From positions 6,367,501 to 6,431,500 of the forward strand of contig NZ_CP130630.1 in the NCBI RefSeq assembly GCF_030551255.1: 64,000 nt of DNA, in the 5' to 3' direction. Source of the DNA: Streptomyces sp. NL15-2K. Its GTDB lineage: Bacteria; Actinomycetota; Actinomycetes; Streptomycetales; Streptomycetaceae. Shown one piece after another: positions 1 through 9,330 of this stretch; position 1 is the first letter of the stretch, and each line of letters opens with the position of its first letter. The position numbers and the translations under genes were made by a program. Under the pieces are notes generated by a model. It did no database searches. It was not told where the DNA came from and saw nothing but the letters and a program-made list of their open reading frames with translations.

Positions 1-1
1 G

Positions 2-3000
2 TCCTCCCTGGTCCAGGCAGGGGTACTGCCCGCGCTGGCCGCGGGCAGGCTTGCGGGCAGCGACCGCTGGCTGCCCGTGTACGCCCGCCCGGGGCGGGAC
101 CTGATGGCCGCACTGGAACGTGTGCTGCCCGCGGCAGGAGCCGAGGGCATCGTCGCGGCCGCCGGGCGCAGGGTGGCCGCTGAACCCGGCTGCCAGCGTC
201 TACTGCTGGTCATCGACCAGTTCGAGGAATTACTCACCGGCCCTGGCACCGGCGGGCAACCGCCGGATGGTTTCCAGGCCGTGATCGAGCAGGTCACGGC
301 TGCGATCCGCACGCGGGCCCCGGTCAGTGTGGTACTGGTCATGCGCGACGATTTCTATCCGCACCTCGCCGCCTTGGCCCCCGACCTGCTGGAGGCCGCG
401 CCACGCCCGGTCAACGTACCGGCCACCTTGAGTGCGCAGGACCTGCGGGACATCATCACCCAGCCGGCCGACAGCGCCGGCGCCCGCTTCGAAGAGGGCC
501 TGCCCGACAGGATCATCACCGACATCCTGACCGGCGACCGCCCCGGCATCCTGCGCGCACCGGTTACCCTGCTGCCGCCGCTGGAGTTGGCGCTCAGCCA
601 GTTGTGGGAGCGCCGCAGCGACGGCTACCTCACGCACCAGGCATACGATGCTATCGGGGAAATCACCGGGAGCCTTGCCACCTGGTGCAACGCCGCGCTC
701 GACCGACTGCCCGACCGGCAGCAGCCCATCGCGCAGCGCATCCTCGCCGCCTTGGTGCGCCCCGCCGACGATGCCCACCTGGTCCCCGCCGTGCGGCAGC
801 AGGAACCCCTGGACAACCTGCGGGCCGTGGCAGCCGACCACACCCGCACCGTGCAGGCCGGTGAACCCTCAGGCCGTGATGTCGACGACGTCCTGGCCGC
901 ACTCACCGGCTACCGGATCATCACCACCCGGACCGAACGCACCGACGGGCAGCCCGCTGCCGGCCAGCCCGTGGCCGAACTGATCCACGACGCACTCATC
1001 CGCGACTGGCCCGAGTTACGCCAGTGGGTCGCCCAGGGTCACCGGTTCCACGACTGGCTGCGCCGAACGACCGAGCAACAGCTGCGGTGGAAGGAGTCCC
1101 AGAACCCCAACGACCTCCTGCGGGGCACCGACCTCGATGAAGGCCGCGACTGGGAAAGCCGGCGTGCACTGCCGCGTGAGATCGCCGATTTCCTCGCCGC
1201 CAGCCACAGGGCTGAACGCTCCCAGATCAGCGCTGCAAGCGCCCAGATCAGCAGGAACCGCCGCATGATCGCGGCCTTGACTGCCCTGGCAGTGCTCGCC
1301 GTGGCCGCGGCGGTCGGCGCGGGGTTCGCCGCGCAGCGGGCGAGACATGCCGAAGCCGCCGTGCGGGCTGAAACGGCCGTGGCCGTGTCACGCCAACTGG
1401 CGGTCGAGGCGCTGACACTGGACTCGACGGACCCGTATACCGCCCGCCAACTGGCCGTCGCCGCGAGGACGGTGTCCGGGACCGACCAGGCGAGGCGAAC
1501 CGAGGCCGCTTTGCTGAACGAGCAGCGCGGCACCATCATCACGCCTCATCGGGACATCCATTCGGTCTCGTTCAGTCCGGACGGCTCCGCATTGGCCACC
1601 GCCGGCCGTGACGGGACGGTGCGGCTGTGGAATCCCACCGCCCAGAAACAGATCGGCGGCACCATCACCGCCGCTGACGGCGCCAACGTCTCGAAGGTCG
1701 TGTTCAGTCCGGACGGCACCACGGTGGCCACCGCCGGCGACAACGGGTCAGTTCGGCTGTGGAGCGCGGCCACACACCGCCAGATCGGAAGCACCATGAC
1801 CGCCTCCGGCAACCGCACCGCCGTTCTGGGGCTTGCGTTCAATCCGTCCGGCACACTGCTGGCGTCGGCTGGCAGCGACGGGAGCGTACGCCTGTGGAAT
1901 CCCGCGACCCAGCAGCAGGTCGGCACCATCACCGCCGCCAATGACACCCCCGCGTCAAGTGTCGCATTCAGTCCCAAAGGTGCTTTGCTGGCCACCGGGG
2001 ACGCCAACGGACGCGTGCGTCTGTGGGACCCGGCCACGCGGCAGCAGGTGGGCACCGCCATCACCGCCACCAGCAAGGGCACCGTCGGCGTGACATTCGA
2101 CCCCAAGGGCACACTGTTGGCCACAGCCGGCGGCGACGGAACCGTGCGTTTATGGAACCCGGAGAACCAGCGGAAGATCGGCACCACCATCAAAGCCACC
2201 ACAACGGGATCCATCGCCCTCGGCATGACCTTCAACCCGGACGGTACCCGGCTGGCGACAGGCGGCATTGACGGAACCGTGCGTTTATGGAACCCGGCGA
2301 CCCAGCGGCAGGTCGGCAGCACCATCGCCGTCACCAGCACGAAGAGCGTCGTCTGGGATATGTCGTTCAACCCCTCCGGCACGCTGTTGGCCACCGGCGG
2401 CGCCGACGGGACCGTGCGCCTGTGGGACCCGGCCACCCAGCATCAGGCCGGCTCCAGCATCACCGCCCCCGACAATGGCAGTCCTCTGTCCGATGTGGCG
2501 TTCAGCCCGTCAGGCGCGCTGCTGGCCACCGCGGGCGCCGACGGGACCGTGCGCCTGTGGGACCCGGCCACCCAGCGTCAGATGGGCAACACCATCACCG
2601 CCACCGCGGGCGGCAGGCCTGTATCCGATGTGGCGTTCAGCCCGTCAGGCGCGCTGCTGGCCACCGCGGGCGCCGACGGGACCGTGCGCCTGTGGGACCC
2701 GGCCACCCAGCACCAGGTGGGCACCGCCATCACCGCCACTGCTCACGGCGGAGTCACCAGTGTCGCGTTCAATCGCTCCGGCACTGTGCTCGTGACCGGC
2801 GACGACCACGGAAGCGTCCGTTCATGGAACCCGGTCACCCACCGTCCGATCGGCACCGCCATCACCGCTACCGGTTACGGCACCGGTGTCACGAGTGTCG
2901 TGTTCAGTCCGTCGGGCGCGTTGCTGGCCACGGCCGGGGGCGACGGGACTGTGCGGCTGTGGGACCCGGCCGCGCCGCAGCAGGTGGGCACCCCCATCAC

Positions 3001-3478
3001 CGCAGGCGCCGCCATTTCGGATCTCGCGTTCAGCCCGTCGGGCGCGCTGCTGGCTACGGCCGGGGGCGACGGGACCGTGCGCCTGTGGGACCCGGCCACG
3101 CAGCGGCAAGCCGGAACCCCCATCACACCCACCAGCAGCAGAAGCCCCGTCTGGGATGTCGCGTTCAGCCCGAATGGCGCCGTGCTCGCCGTCGCCGTCG
3201 CCGACGGGAGCGTCCAGTTCTGGAATCCGGCCACCCAGCAGCCCCTCAGCGCCGGCGCCGACGCCACAGCCAACGGCGACGGTGCCGTCTTCAAGGTGGC
3301 GTTCAACCCCCAGGGCACCGTCCTGGCAACGGCGAACGGCAACGGGTCAGCAACGCTGATCAACGTATCCCAGCATACGGACCCCCACCGCTACATGTGC
3401 GACGCGTTCGGCTTGCCTCCCGCGTCGGTGTGGTCTCAGTTCGCCGGGGCCTCAATGGCCAAGCCGGCCCGCTGCTGA
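2..3478 (+). CDS. STAND-type NTPase with WD40 propellers (5' end outside window)
   Basis: The frame is open from base 2, so the start lies upstream. The first residues (SSLVQAGVLPAL) match what follows a Walker A lysine in nSTAND1 ATPases, and LLLVIDQFEELLT near base 215 is the Walker B segment. An NTPase/helical region follows, then one membrane segment around bases 1264-1330. After that come 14 WD40 repeats, each ending in a VRLW[ND]P-type motif, enough for two seven-bladed propellers. The protein is probably a membrane-anchored signalling or effector scaffold with a cytoplasmic NTPase. Its ligand is unknown. A paralogue with the same plan lies at 31563-35573. Family call is strong, role is inference. 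Confidence 0.9.
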   Translation, partial: SSLVQAGVLPALAAGRLAGSDRWLPVYARPGRDLMAALERVLPAAGAEGIVAAAGRRVAAEPGCQRLLLVIDQFEELLTGPGTGGQPPDGFQAVIEQVTAAIRTRAPVSVVLVMRDDFYPHLAALAPDLLEAAPRPVNVPATLSAQDLRDIITQPADSAGARFEEGLPDRIITDILTGDRPGILRAPVTLLPPLELALSQLWERRSDGYLTHQAYDAIGEITGSLATWCNAALDRLPDRQQPIAQRILAALVRPADDAHLVPAVRQQEPLDNLRAVAADHTRTVQAGEPSGRDVDDVLAALTGYRIITTRTERTDGQPAAGQPVAELIHDALIRDWPELRQWVAQGHRFHDWLRRTTEQQLRWKESQNPNDLLRGTDLDEGRDWESRRALPREIADFLAASHRAERSQISAASAQISRNRRMIAALTALAVLAVAAAVGAGFAAQRARHAEAAVRAETAVAVSRQLAVEALTLDSTDPYTARQLAVAARTVSGTDQARRTEAALLNEQRGTIITPHRDIHSVSFSPDGSALATAGRDGTVRLWNPTAQKQIGGTITAADGANVSKVVFSPDGTTVATAGDNGSVRLWSAATHRQIGSTMTASGNRTAVLGLAFNPSGTLLASAGSDGSVRLWNPATQQQVGTITAANDTPASSVAFSPKGALLATGDANGRVRLWDPATRQQVGTAITATSKGTVGVTFDPKGTLLATAGGDGTVRLWNPENQRKIGTTIKATTTGSIALGMTFNPDGTRLATGGIDGTVRLWNPATQRQVGSTIAVTSTKSVVWDMSFNPSGTLLATGGADGTVRLWDPATQHQAGSSITAPDNGSPLSDVAFSPSGALLATAGADGTVRLWDPATQRQMGNTITATAGGRPVSDVAFSPSGALLATAGADGTVRLWDPATQHQVGTAITATAHGGVTSVAFNRSGTVLVTGDDHGSVRSWNPVTHRPIGTAITATGYGTGVTSVVFSPSGALLATAGGDGTVRLWDPAAPQQVGTPITAGAAISDLAFSPSGALLATAGGDGTVRLWDPATQRQAGTPITPTSSRSPVWDVAFSPNGAVLAVAVADGSVQFWNPATQQPLSAGADATANGDGAVFKVAFNPQGTVLATANGNGSATLINVSQHTDPHRYMCDAFGLPPASVWSQFAGASMAKPARC
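2489..2711 (+). repeat. 88-bp perfect tandem duplication inside WD40 repeats
   Basis: Bases 2489-2576 and 2624-2711 are identical, with a 135-bp period (45 codons, one WD40 blade). Other blades share motifs but not exact DNA, so this pair looks like a recent unequal-crossover or gene-conversion product. Confidence 0.9.
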
Positions 3479-3504
3479 CCCCGGCACCAACAGGCGGCGC
3501 CGGC

Positions 3505-4698
3505 TCACCCGCCGCTTTCTCCCCCGCGGCCCGGGCGGCGCCTGAGCCAGAGGAAGGTCCCGATGGCGCCACCGCACACGGCCAGTGCGCCCAGGACTGC
3601 CGGCAGCGGGGCCAGACTGCTGCTCGCGGTGGGGGAAGGACCGGCTGTGCCGGAGACATGGGCTGTCGAGGTGGTGCTGTCGGGCCCTGCGACCGTCGGT
3701 GTCGGGGCTGTGGGCCTCCCAGGTGTCACTCCCGGTGTCGAGGTGGTGCTGTCGGACCCTGCGACCGTCGGTGTCGGGGCTGTGGGCCCCGCAGCCGCGC
3801 TGTGCGTGCTCGTGGGCGGCTTGGACGACTGCTGAACGGGGGGTGTCGGGGTCGCGCCCACGCCACCGGGGGGTGTCGGCGCGCCCACTCCACCAGAAGT
3901 GACAGCGATCGTATGCAGGACACTGTCCTGCCCGGGATTGAGCACGCACCTCCCCTCTACGGTGCCTACCGGGGCCGTCCCGTCGCTCTTCACGGGGGTC
4001 ATTCGGGCGGTGAGGCCGACGAGCGAGATCGTCGCAGGTCCGGGGCGGTTGAAGACGAACGATGGCGTGGTTCCAGCCGCGTTGACCGTCATCGGGCCGG
4101 ACGCCGGGACACGGGCGTCCGAGATCGTCAGCGGTACGGTTTCAGTACTGCCCTGCGCCGCCACGGTCGCCTCCGCCGTCCCCTTGACACTCGTCACGCC
4201 CATCAGGCCGAGGCCGTGGGTGACGTTGGGGCCGACCGTCGCCGTGGCCCTGAGGACGATGCCTGGCACTGCCTGGCCGACCACTGCCGAATCCGGGGCG
4301 TTCGCCTGGATCAGTGCCGTCATCGGGGTGGTGCCGTAGGTGGGCGACGAACACGTGAACTGCAACGTGCGTTGTACCGTGGTCGCCGCGGCCGGACCGG
4401 TCCCGGCCGCTGCGACCGCTCCGGCGGACGCGATCACCACCGCACATGCCGCCGCGCACCGCAGCAGGTCCGTCGGCGCGGATGCCTCCGCAACGCATTG
4501 TCCAGGTTTGCCGAGCCGGCCTAACCGCCCGAGGCGCGCTCCCACGGCCTTCGAGCCGGATCCGGCATTGCGATCGCTTGCCACGTAACCCAACCCCCCG
4601 CTCATATCGGGATTCACTGCACAAAAACTGTACTGCCGGGCCTCGCGCTTGGGTTGCTGCACCGGACCTCTTTCCCTCGACGAGGGGGCGTCGAGCAC
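3505..4698 (-). CDS. secreted, cell-wall-associated DUF6801-like protein
   Basis: A hydrophobic stretch rich in Ala (LRCAAACAVVIASAG) ending in an Ala-rich cleavage-like site forms a signal peptide. It is followed by a beta-rich domain starting TLQFTCSSPTYGTTPM, which resembles DUF6801 of actinomycete secreted proteins. A Thr/Pro/Ser-rich stalk follows, then a C-terminal membrane segment with a WLRRRPGR positive tail. The protein is therefore likely exported and membrane-anchored by its C terminus. The start is uncertain: GTG at 4698 or ATG at 4605. The gene converges on the STAND gene, with 26 bases between the stops. No enzymatic function can be assigned. Confidence 0.7.
   Translation of the reverse strand: MLDAPSSRERGPVQQPKREARQYSFCAVNPDMSGGLGYVASDRNAGSGSKAVGARLGRLGRLGKPGQCVAEASAPTDLLRCAAACAVVIASAGAVAAAGTGPAAATTVQRTLQFTCSSPTYGTTPMTALIQANAPDSAVVGQAVPGIVLRATATVGPNVTHGLGLMGVTSVKGTAEATVAAQGSTETVPLTISDARVPASGPMTVNAAGTTPSFVFNRPGPATISLVGLTARMTPVKSDGTAPVGTVEGRCVLNPGQDSVLHTIAVTSGGVGAPTPPGGVGATPTPPVQQSSKPPTSTHSAAAGPTAPTPTVAGSDSTTSTPGVTPGRPTAPTPTVAGPDSTTSTAHVSGTAGPSPTASSSLAPLPAVLGALAVCGGAIGTFLWLRRRPGRGGESGG
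3664..3787 (-). repeat. 52-bp direct repeat in stalk-coding DNA
   Basis: Bases 3664-3715 and 3736-3787 match with one mismatch at a 72-bp period. They encode the duplicated Thr/Pro block (PTAPTPTVAG) of the secreted protein's stalk. Confidence 0.85.
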
Positions 4699-4720
4699 GG
4701 CGGTCCCGGACGCGAGCCTC

Positions 4721-5123
4721 TCACGCTGCGGCCGACTGTTCCTCCTCCGTCTCGAACTCGACGTCCAGGCGCGGGTCGAACGCGTCCGGGCGCACGGTCA
4801 GCTCCGTGGTGGTGTAGGTGCCGAACGCATGATGTGGCCGGTCAGGTACGGGCTGATCGCGGCCAGGTCCTCCCCGGTGATCTGCCATCCCTCGGCCTGG
4901 AGTTCGCGCACGACCTCCATGAGGTGTCCGAGCCGGTGATGGCCACATCTCCGGTCCGCAGGTGCTCGGCCAGGTAGGTGAAGACCAGCGTCTCGAAGCG
5001 CCGGCGGTCCAGCATGCCGGGCTTCTTGCGGTCTCGCACGGACCGCTGCCAGTTCTGTGAGGCGAAGCCGAGGTCCAGCGGCTGCCCCTCGTACAGCTCC
5101 GAGATGTACTCGCGGGTCGCGCT
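4721..5123 (-). pseudogene. Tn3-family transposase remnant
   Basis: Three pieces in three frames match a Tn3-type TnpA. Bases 5123-4925 encode YISELYEGQPLDLGFASQNW and a following LDRRRFETLVFTYLAEHLR segment. Bases 4926-4827 encode the region containing WQITGEDLAAISPYLTGHI. Bases 4825-4721 encode the C terminus starting FGTYTTTEL. In family members the first and second pieces are several hundred residues apart, so there is a large internal deletion plus frameshifts. The piece abuts the C-terminal side of the broken histidine kinase, suggesting Tn3 insertion or recombination removed that gene's 3' end. Non-functional. Confidence 0.75.
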
Positions 5124-6340
5124 CTGGTGGGCGTCCCCGAGCGTTCGGCATCCGACATGCCGGGTCCCTCGTCCAGTACGGACAGCTCCACCTCGTCGCC
5201 CCGCGGCTCCACCCGGACCGTGATCGTGCCGCCGTCCGGTGACACCTCCAGGGCGTTCGAGAGCACGTTGTCCAGCACCTGTTCCAGGTGACCGGGGCTG
5301 GCCAGCACAAGCAGCCGGCCGTCGATACTCCCCCTGAGCGCGATGGCGACTCCGCGCTCGTCGGCGGCCGGCCTCCACACCGTCAGACGTTCGTCCACGA
5401 TGTCCCTGAGCGGCAGCGGCTCCGCGGCCGTCACCTTGGCCTCGGCCCGCGCCAGCACCAGCAGCCCGTTGACCAGCCAGCTCATCCGGACCACCTCGGC
5501 GGTCGCCTGCTCCACGTCCTCCCGTACGAACTCGTCGTCCACCCCGTCCGCGATGTTGTCCAGGGACAGCGTCGCTGATGAGCTGAGGTTCCCTGGGCGA
5601 TCCTGGGTTTTCCTGGATGCCGGGAAGTGGTCCGTCGTGCTGGGCGGGGTTTGGACGCCTGCCGTGGGACCGTGGGCCGTCGCCGCCGGGTGCGGTGCGG
5701 GTGCTCATCGTGGGCGGTACCTGCCGCCTGTGGCGCCGCCGGCTGCGGCGATTCGGAGGCTGCGGTGTCCGCCCCGCCGGACGCTTTCCGCCCGGTGTGG
5801 ACCCGGGCGGGGCGGGGACCCGCGTCGCTTTCCTGGGCACGGGGCGGATTCTCGAGGAGACCGGAATCGTGACTGCTGCTCTCACCGGCCTCGCAGTGAC
5901 ACGCACGCTACCGAATGCACGATCACGCTCCTGCACCTCACGATGAACAGTCACCGGAAAGTGCCATAAAAGCCTGATCGCACCACATTGAACACCACCC
6001 CGTGATACCCAGTCGCACCAAGGAACCACAGGCCATCAGGAGCACTGCGCACGACCCTGAGCGCCGTGAGAGGGGTGCGGAGCTGGTGCGAGGCGTCCGC
6101 GACGAAGATGCGCTGCGAGGCGATCAGGGTGTCCAGGCGCTCGCCCGCCTGGATGAGGGTGCGGCCAGGGTCTGCGTCTCGGTCGGGTCCGTCACCGCCG
6201 AACGGGCGGTCAGGTCGCCGTCGCTGAACTTGCTCGCCATGGCGTTGAGTTCGCGCAGCGGGCGGGTGATCCGGCGGACGGCGACCGCGCCGATCGCGGC
6301 GGCTGCCCCAGCACCAGCATCGCCATGCCCGCTCTTGATT
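5124..6340 (-). pseudogene. sensor histidine kinase, disrupted
   Basis: Reading down the minus strand from about 6340: the end of a membrane segment, a HAMP domain (RRITRPLRELNAMAS, about 6270), then a frameshift near 6165. The phosphoacceptor box ASHQLRTPLTALR follows, with His at 6086-6088. A 488-bp element then interrupts the frame after that Arg. The frame resumes at 5569 as LSLDNIADG, followed by VEQATAEVVRMSWLVNGLLV, an N box (LDNVLSNALE) and a G1 box (DEGPGMSDAER). It runs into Tn3 remnant sequence where the G2 box should be. The sensor N terminus and the ATP-lid region are missing. No response regulator gene remains beside it. Clearly inactive. Confidence 0.85.
5567..6054 (-). mobile_element. 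MITE-like element, copy A (inserted in histidine kinase)
   Basis: This 488-bp block is about 97% identical (roughly 14 differences, including one 1-base indel) to 36371-36859 in the opposite orientation. The two ends carry an imperfect inverted repeat, CTGATGGCCTGTGGTTCC against CTGATGAGCTGAGGTTCC, continuing through GCGA and CTGGGT. No transposase is encoded. Its reading frames are not kept between copies because of the indel. It splits the kinase between TALR and LSLDN. No clear target duplication is visible, so the exact ends are uncertain by several bases. Confidence 0.8.
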
Positions 6341-6538
6341 CCGGATCGTCTGTGACGCGCGGCACTTTCCGAGTGTCGTGGGTGCGCCCCGGGCATGTGC
6401 AGACCGAAGACCGAGCGACCGGACATTCCGCCGACCGGGGATCGCAGATCGGGACATCTCACCATGCGATACCTCGGAAGGGATTTTCGGGCGCTCGTTA
6501 AACTGAGCCGACACACACGGACTGAGCGAGGAGCGCAC

Positions 6539-7831
6539 GTGGGCCTTGTCGTGCAGAAGTACGGAGGCTCCTCCGTAGCCGATGCCGAGGGCATCAAGCG
6601 CGTCGCCAAGCGGATCGTGGAAGCGAAGAAGAACGGCCATCAGGTGGTCGTCGTCGTTTCCGCGATGGGCGACACGACGGACGAGCTGATCGATCTCGCC
6701 GGGCAGGTATCACCGATGCCGGCCGGGCGTGAGTTCGACATGCTGCTGACCGCCGGAGAGCGGATCTCCATGGCACTGCTGGCCATGGCGATCAAAAACC
6801 TGGGCCACGAGGCCCAGTCCTTCACCGGCAGCCAGGCCGGCGTCATCACCGACTCGGTCCACAACAAAGCCCGGATCATCGACGTCACGCCGGGCCGGAT
6901 CAGGACGGCGCTCGACGAGGGCAACATCGCCATCGTCGCCGGCTTCCAGGGCGTCAGCCAGGACAAGAAGGACATCACCACGCTGGGCCGCGGTGGTTCG
7001 GACACCACGGCGGTGGCGCTGGCCGCCGCCCTCGACGCCGAGGTGTGCGAGATCTACACCGACGTCGACGGTGTGTTCACCGCCGACCCGCGTGTGGTGA
7101 AGAAGGCCCGGAAGATCGACTGGATCTCGTTCGAGGACATGCTCGAACTGGCCAGTTCCGGGTCGAAGGTGCTGCTCCACCGCTGTGTGGAGTACGCCCG
7201 CCGGTACAACATCCCGATCCACGTCCGCTCCTCCTTCAGCGGGCTGCAGGGCACGTGGGTCAGCAGCGAGCCACCCGTTCGAAAGACACAGCAGCAAGGG
7301 GACCAGAAGGTGGAGCAGGCCATCATCTCCGGTGTCGCGCACGACACCTCCGAGGCCAAGATCACGGTCGTCGGCGTGCCCGACAAGCCGGGCGAGGCCG
7401 CCTCTATCTTCCGCACGATCGCCGATGCCGAGATCAACCTCGACATGGTCGTGCAGAACGTGTCCGCCGCCTCCACCGGGCTGACGGACATCTCCTTCAC
7501 GCTGCCGAAGACCGAGGGCCGCAAGGCCATCGACGCGCTGGAGCGGAACAAGCACGGCATCGGTTTCGACTCGCTGCGTTACGACGACCAGATCGGCAAG
7601 ATCTCGCTGGTCGGCGCGGGCATGAAGACCAACCCGGGTGTCACGGCCTCGTTCTTCGAGGCGCTGAGCGACGCGGGCGTGAACATCGAGCTGATCTCGA
7701 CCTCCGAGATCCGCATCTCGGTCGTCACCCGTGCCGACGACGTGACCGAGGCCGTCCGTGCCGTGCACACCGCCTTCGGGCTGGACTCCGACAGCGACGA
7801 GGCCGTCGTCTACGGAGGCACCGGCCGCTGA
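6539..7831 (+). CDS. ask: aspartokinase
   Basis: Catalyses ATP-dependent phosphorylation of L-aspartate, the first step to lysine, threonine, methionine and diaminopimelate. The 430-residue product has the N-terminal KYGGSS kinase motif (residues 7-12), the [12 protein letters not shown] segment near 174-185, and two C-terminal ACT domains for feedback control. GTG at 6539 is chosen because AGGAG sits six bases upstream and the protein then starts [10 protein letters not shown] as in homologues. The next gene, asd, starts one base into the stop (TGATG). The upstream 200 bases to the kinase wreck presumably hold the promoter. Confidence 0.97.
   Translation: MGLVVQKYGGSSVADAEGIKRVAKRIVEAKKNGHQVVVVVSAMGDTTDELIDLAGQVSPMPAGREFDMLLTAGERISMALLAMAIKNLGHEAQSFTGSQAGVITDSVHNKARIIDVTPGRIRTALDEGNIAIVAGFQGVSQDKKDITTLGRGGSDTTAVALAAALDAEVCEIYTDVDGVFTADPRVVKKARKIDWISFEDMLELASSGSKVLLHRCVEYARRYNIPIHVRSSFSGLQGTWVSSEPPVRKTQQQGDQKVEQAIISGVAHDTSEAKITVVGVPDKPGEAASIFRTIADAEINLDMVVQNVSAASTGLTDISFTLPKTEGRKAIDALERNKHGIGFDSLRYDDQIGKISLVGAGMKTNPGVTASFFEALSDAGVNIELISTSEIRISVVTRADDVTEAVRAVHTAFGLDSDSDEAVVYGGTGR
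7310..7831 (+). CDS. aspartokinase beta subunit (internal in-frame start)
   Basis: A GTG at 7310, in frame with ask and preceded by AAGGGG, begins [17 protein letters not shown] just before the first ACT domain. It would give a 173-residue regulatory polypeptide. Class II aspartokinases of Bacillus, Corynebacterium and mycobacteria are alpha2-beta2 enzymes made from such nested starts (established knowledge). Use of this start here is inferred from its position and ribosome-binding site. Confidence 0.65.
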   Translation: MEQAIISGVAHDTSEAKITVVGVPDKPGEAASIFRTIADAEINLDMVVQNVSAASTGLTDISFTLPKTEGRKAIDALERNKHGIGFDSLRYDDQIGKISLVGAGMKTNPGVTASFFEALSDAGVNIELISTSEIRISVVTRADDVTEAVRAVHTAFGLDSDSDEAVVYGGTGR

Positions 7832-8907
7832 TGGCCGACACGGAGCGGACCGGTAGGTCTGTACGGCCGACGCTCGCGGTCGTGGGTGCGACCGGAGCCG
7901 TCGGCACGGTCATGCTCCAGATCCTGTCCCAGCACGCGGACATCTGGGGCGAGATCCGTCTGATCGCCTCACCGCGCTCGGCCGGCCGCAAGCTGGCCGT
8001 GCGCGGCGAGGAGGTCGAGGTGGTGGCCCTGGCGGAGGAGGCCTTCGACGGGGTCGCCGTCGCCATGTTCGACGTACCGGACGAGATCGCCGAGCGGTGG
8101 GCGCCGATCGCCGCCGCCAAGGGCGCGGTGGTCGTGGACAACTCGGGCGCCTTCCGGATGGACCCGGACGTGCCCCTGGTCGTCCCCGAGGTCAATCCGC
8201 ACGCGGCGCGGCTGCGTCCGCGCGGGATCATCGCCAACCCGAACTGCACCACCCTCTCCATGATCGTGGCGCTCGGCGCGCTGCACGCCGAGTTCGGGCT
8301 GCGTGAGCTGGTCGTCTCCTCGTACCAGGCGGTGAGCGGGGCCGGGCGGGCCGGGGTGGAGACGCTGCGGCAGCAGATGTCCCTCGTCGCCGGTACGGAG
8401 CTGGGGACCAGCCCCGGTGACGTACGGCGGGCCGTCGGGGACAACACCGGGCCGTTCCCGGAGCCGGTCGCGCTGAACGTCGTACCGTGGGCCGGATCCC
8501 TCCGGGAGGACGGCTGGTCGTCGGAGGAGATGAAGGTGCGGGACGAGTCCCGCAAGATCCTCGGCCTGCCCAGGCTGCCGGTCGCGGTGACCTGCGTACG
8601 GGTGCCGGTGATCACCACGCACTCGCTCACCGTCCACGCCCGCTTCGAGGGCGAGGTCACCGTCGGCAAGGCGCGTGAGATCCTCGCCACAGCGCCCGGC
8701 GTCGTCCTCTTCGACGATCCGGAGGCCGGGGAGTTCCCCACGCCCGCCGATGTCGTGGGCACCGACCCGACCTGGGTCGGTCGGGTGCGGCGGGCCCTCG
8801 ATGATCCAACCGCCCTTGAGCTCTTCGTATGCGGTGACAACCTGCGCAAGGGGGCCGCGCTCAACACCGCCCAGATCGCGGAACTGGTGGCGGCGGAGTT
8901 CGAGTGA
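7831..8907 (+). CDS. asd: aspartate-semialdehyde dehydrogenase
   Basis: NADPH-dependent reduction of L-4-aspartyl phosphate to aspartate semialdehyde, second step of the aspartate pathway. The 358-residue protein begins with a Rossmann motif ([13 protein letters not shown], about residues 14-26). It has the catalytic cysteine in NPNCTT (about Cys139) and the [10 protein letters not shown] loop. It is translationally coupled to ask by a one-base overlap, with GGAGG upstream inside the ask end. A strong hairpin 200 bases downstream closes the operon. Confidence 0.97.
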   Translation: MADTERTGRSVRPTLAVVGATGAVGTVMLQILSQHADIWGEIRLIASPRSAGRKLAVRGEEVEVVALAEEAFDGVAVAMFDVPDEIAERWAPIAAAKGAVVVDNSGAFRMDPDVPLVVPEVNPHAARLRPRGIIANPNCTTLSMIVALGALHAEFGLRELVVSSYQAVSGAGRAGVETLRQQMSLVAGTELGTSPGDVRRAVGDNTGPFPEPVALNVVPWAGSLREDGWSSEEMKVRDESRKILGLPRLPVAVTCVRVPVITTHSLTVHARFEGEVTVGKAREILATAPGVVLFDDPEAGEFPTPADVVGTDPTWVGRVRRALDDPTALELFVCGDNLRKGAALNTAQIAELVAAEFE

Positions 8908-9039
8908 CGCCGGGGCGGTTTCTGACGCTGAGTGGGGTGTGACACGTGGTGCGGCCAGGGGTTACCACCGGAAAACCCCTGATTGTAAGCGCATACTTTT
9001 GTAGGATCTGTGTAAGAGATGTGATCCAGGTGTTGGTTT

Positions 9040-9075
9040 GGACCACCTGGACCACCTGGACCACCTGGACCACTT
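9040..9075 (+). repeat. 9-bp tandem repeat, four units
   Basis: Three exact copies of GGACCACCT and a fourth with one change (GGACCACTT) lie between asd and its terminator. In the 8908-9330 gap I see only this repeat, the terminator and an AT-rich stretch around 8980-9020 that could carry a promoter for the sigma gene. Confidence 0.85.
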
Positions 9076-9105
9076 GAACCGAGCCGCTCGGCATCCGAAG
9101 ATTTG

Positions 9106-9143
9106 GCTCCCCGCCCTCCGCAACCGCGCGGAGGGCGGGGAGC
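9106..9143. terminator. strong hairpin terminator after ask-asd
   Basis: A perfect 16-bp stem (GCTCCCCGCCCTCCGC, 9106-9121, pairing with 9128-9143) with a six-base loop, followed by GTCTTTG. It would end ask-asd transcription before the sigma-factor gene. Confidence 0.85.
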
Positions 9144-9330
9144 GTCTTTGCGGACGCCCTTCAGGGGGCGCGGGGACTGCTTTACGGGGCGTGGGGACGC
9201 CCCGATCATTCAGGACACAGGGGAAGAGCGGGTAGGGCATGAGGGCGTTCGACGCACTGTCAGTTGTGCCGCCTGACACAAGACGGTCGGTCGCGTACAA
9301 CCCTGAGGAGGGGAAGCGTGTCCAACTGGC

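Noticed and set aside
2287..4524. A 745-codon frame antisense or shifted to the WD40 and secreted-protein genes
   Set aside because: It crosses two real genes in a shadow frame and is Arg/His/Pro-rich without any domain; a high-GC artefact.
9040..9075. Short tandem repeats considered as CRISPR (also 39333-39383)
   Set aside because: Units are 9 or 17 bp, contiguous, with no spacers and no cas genes.
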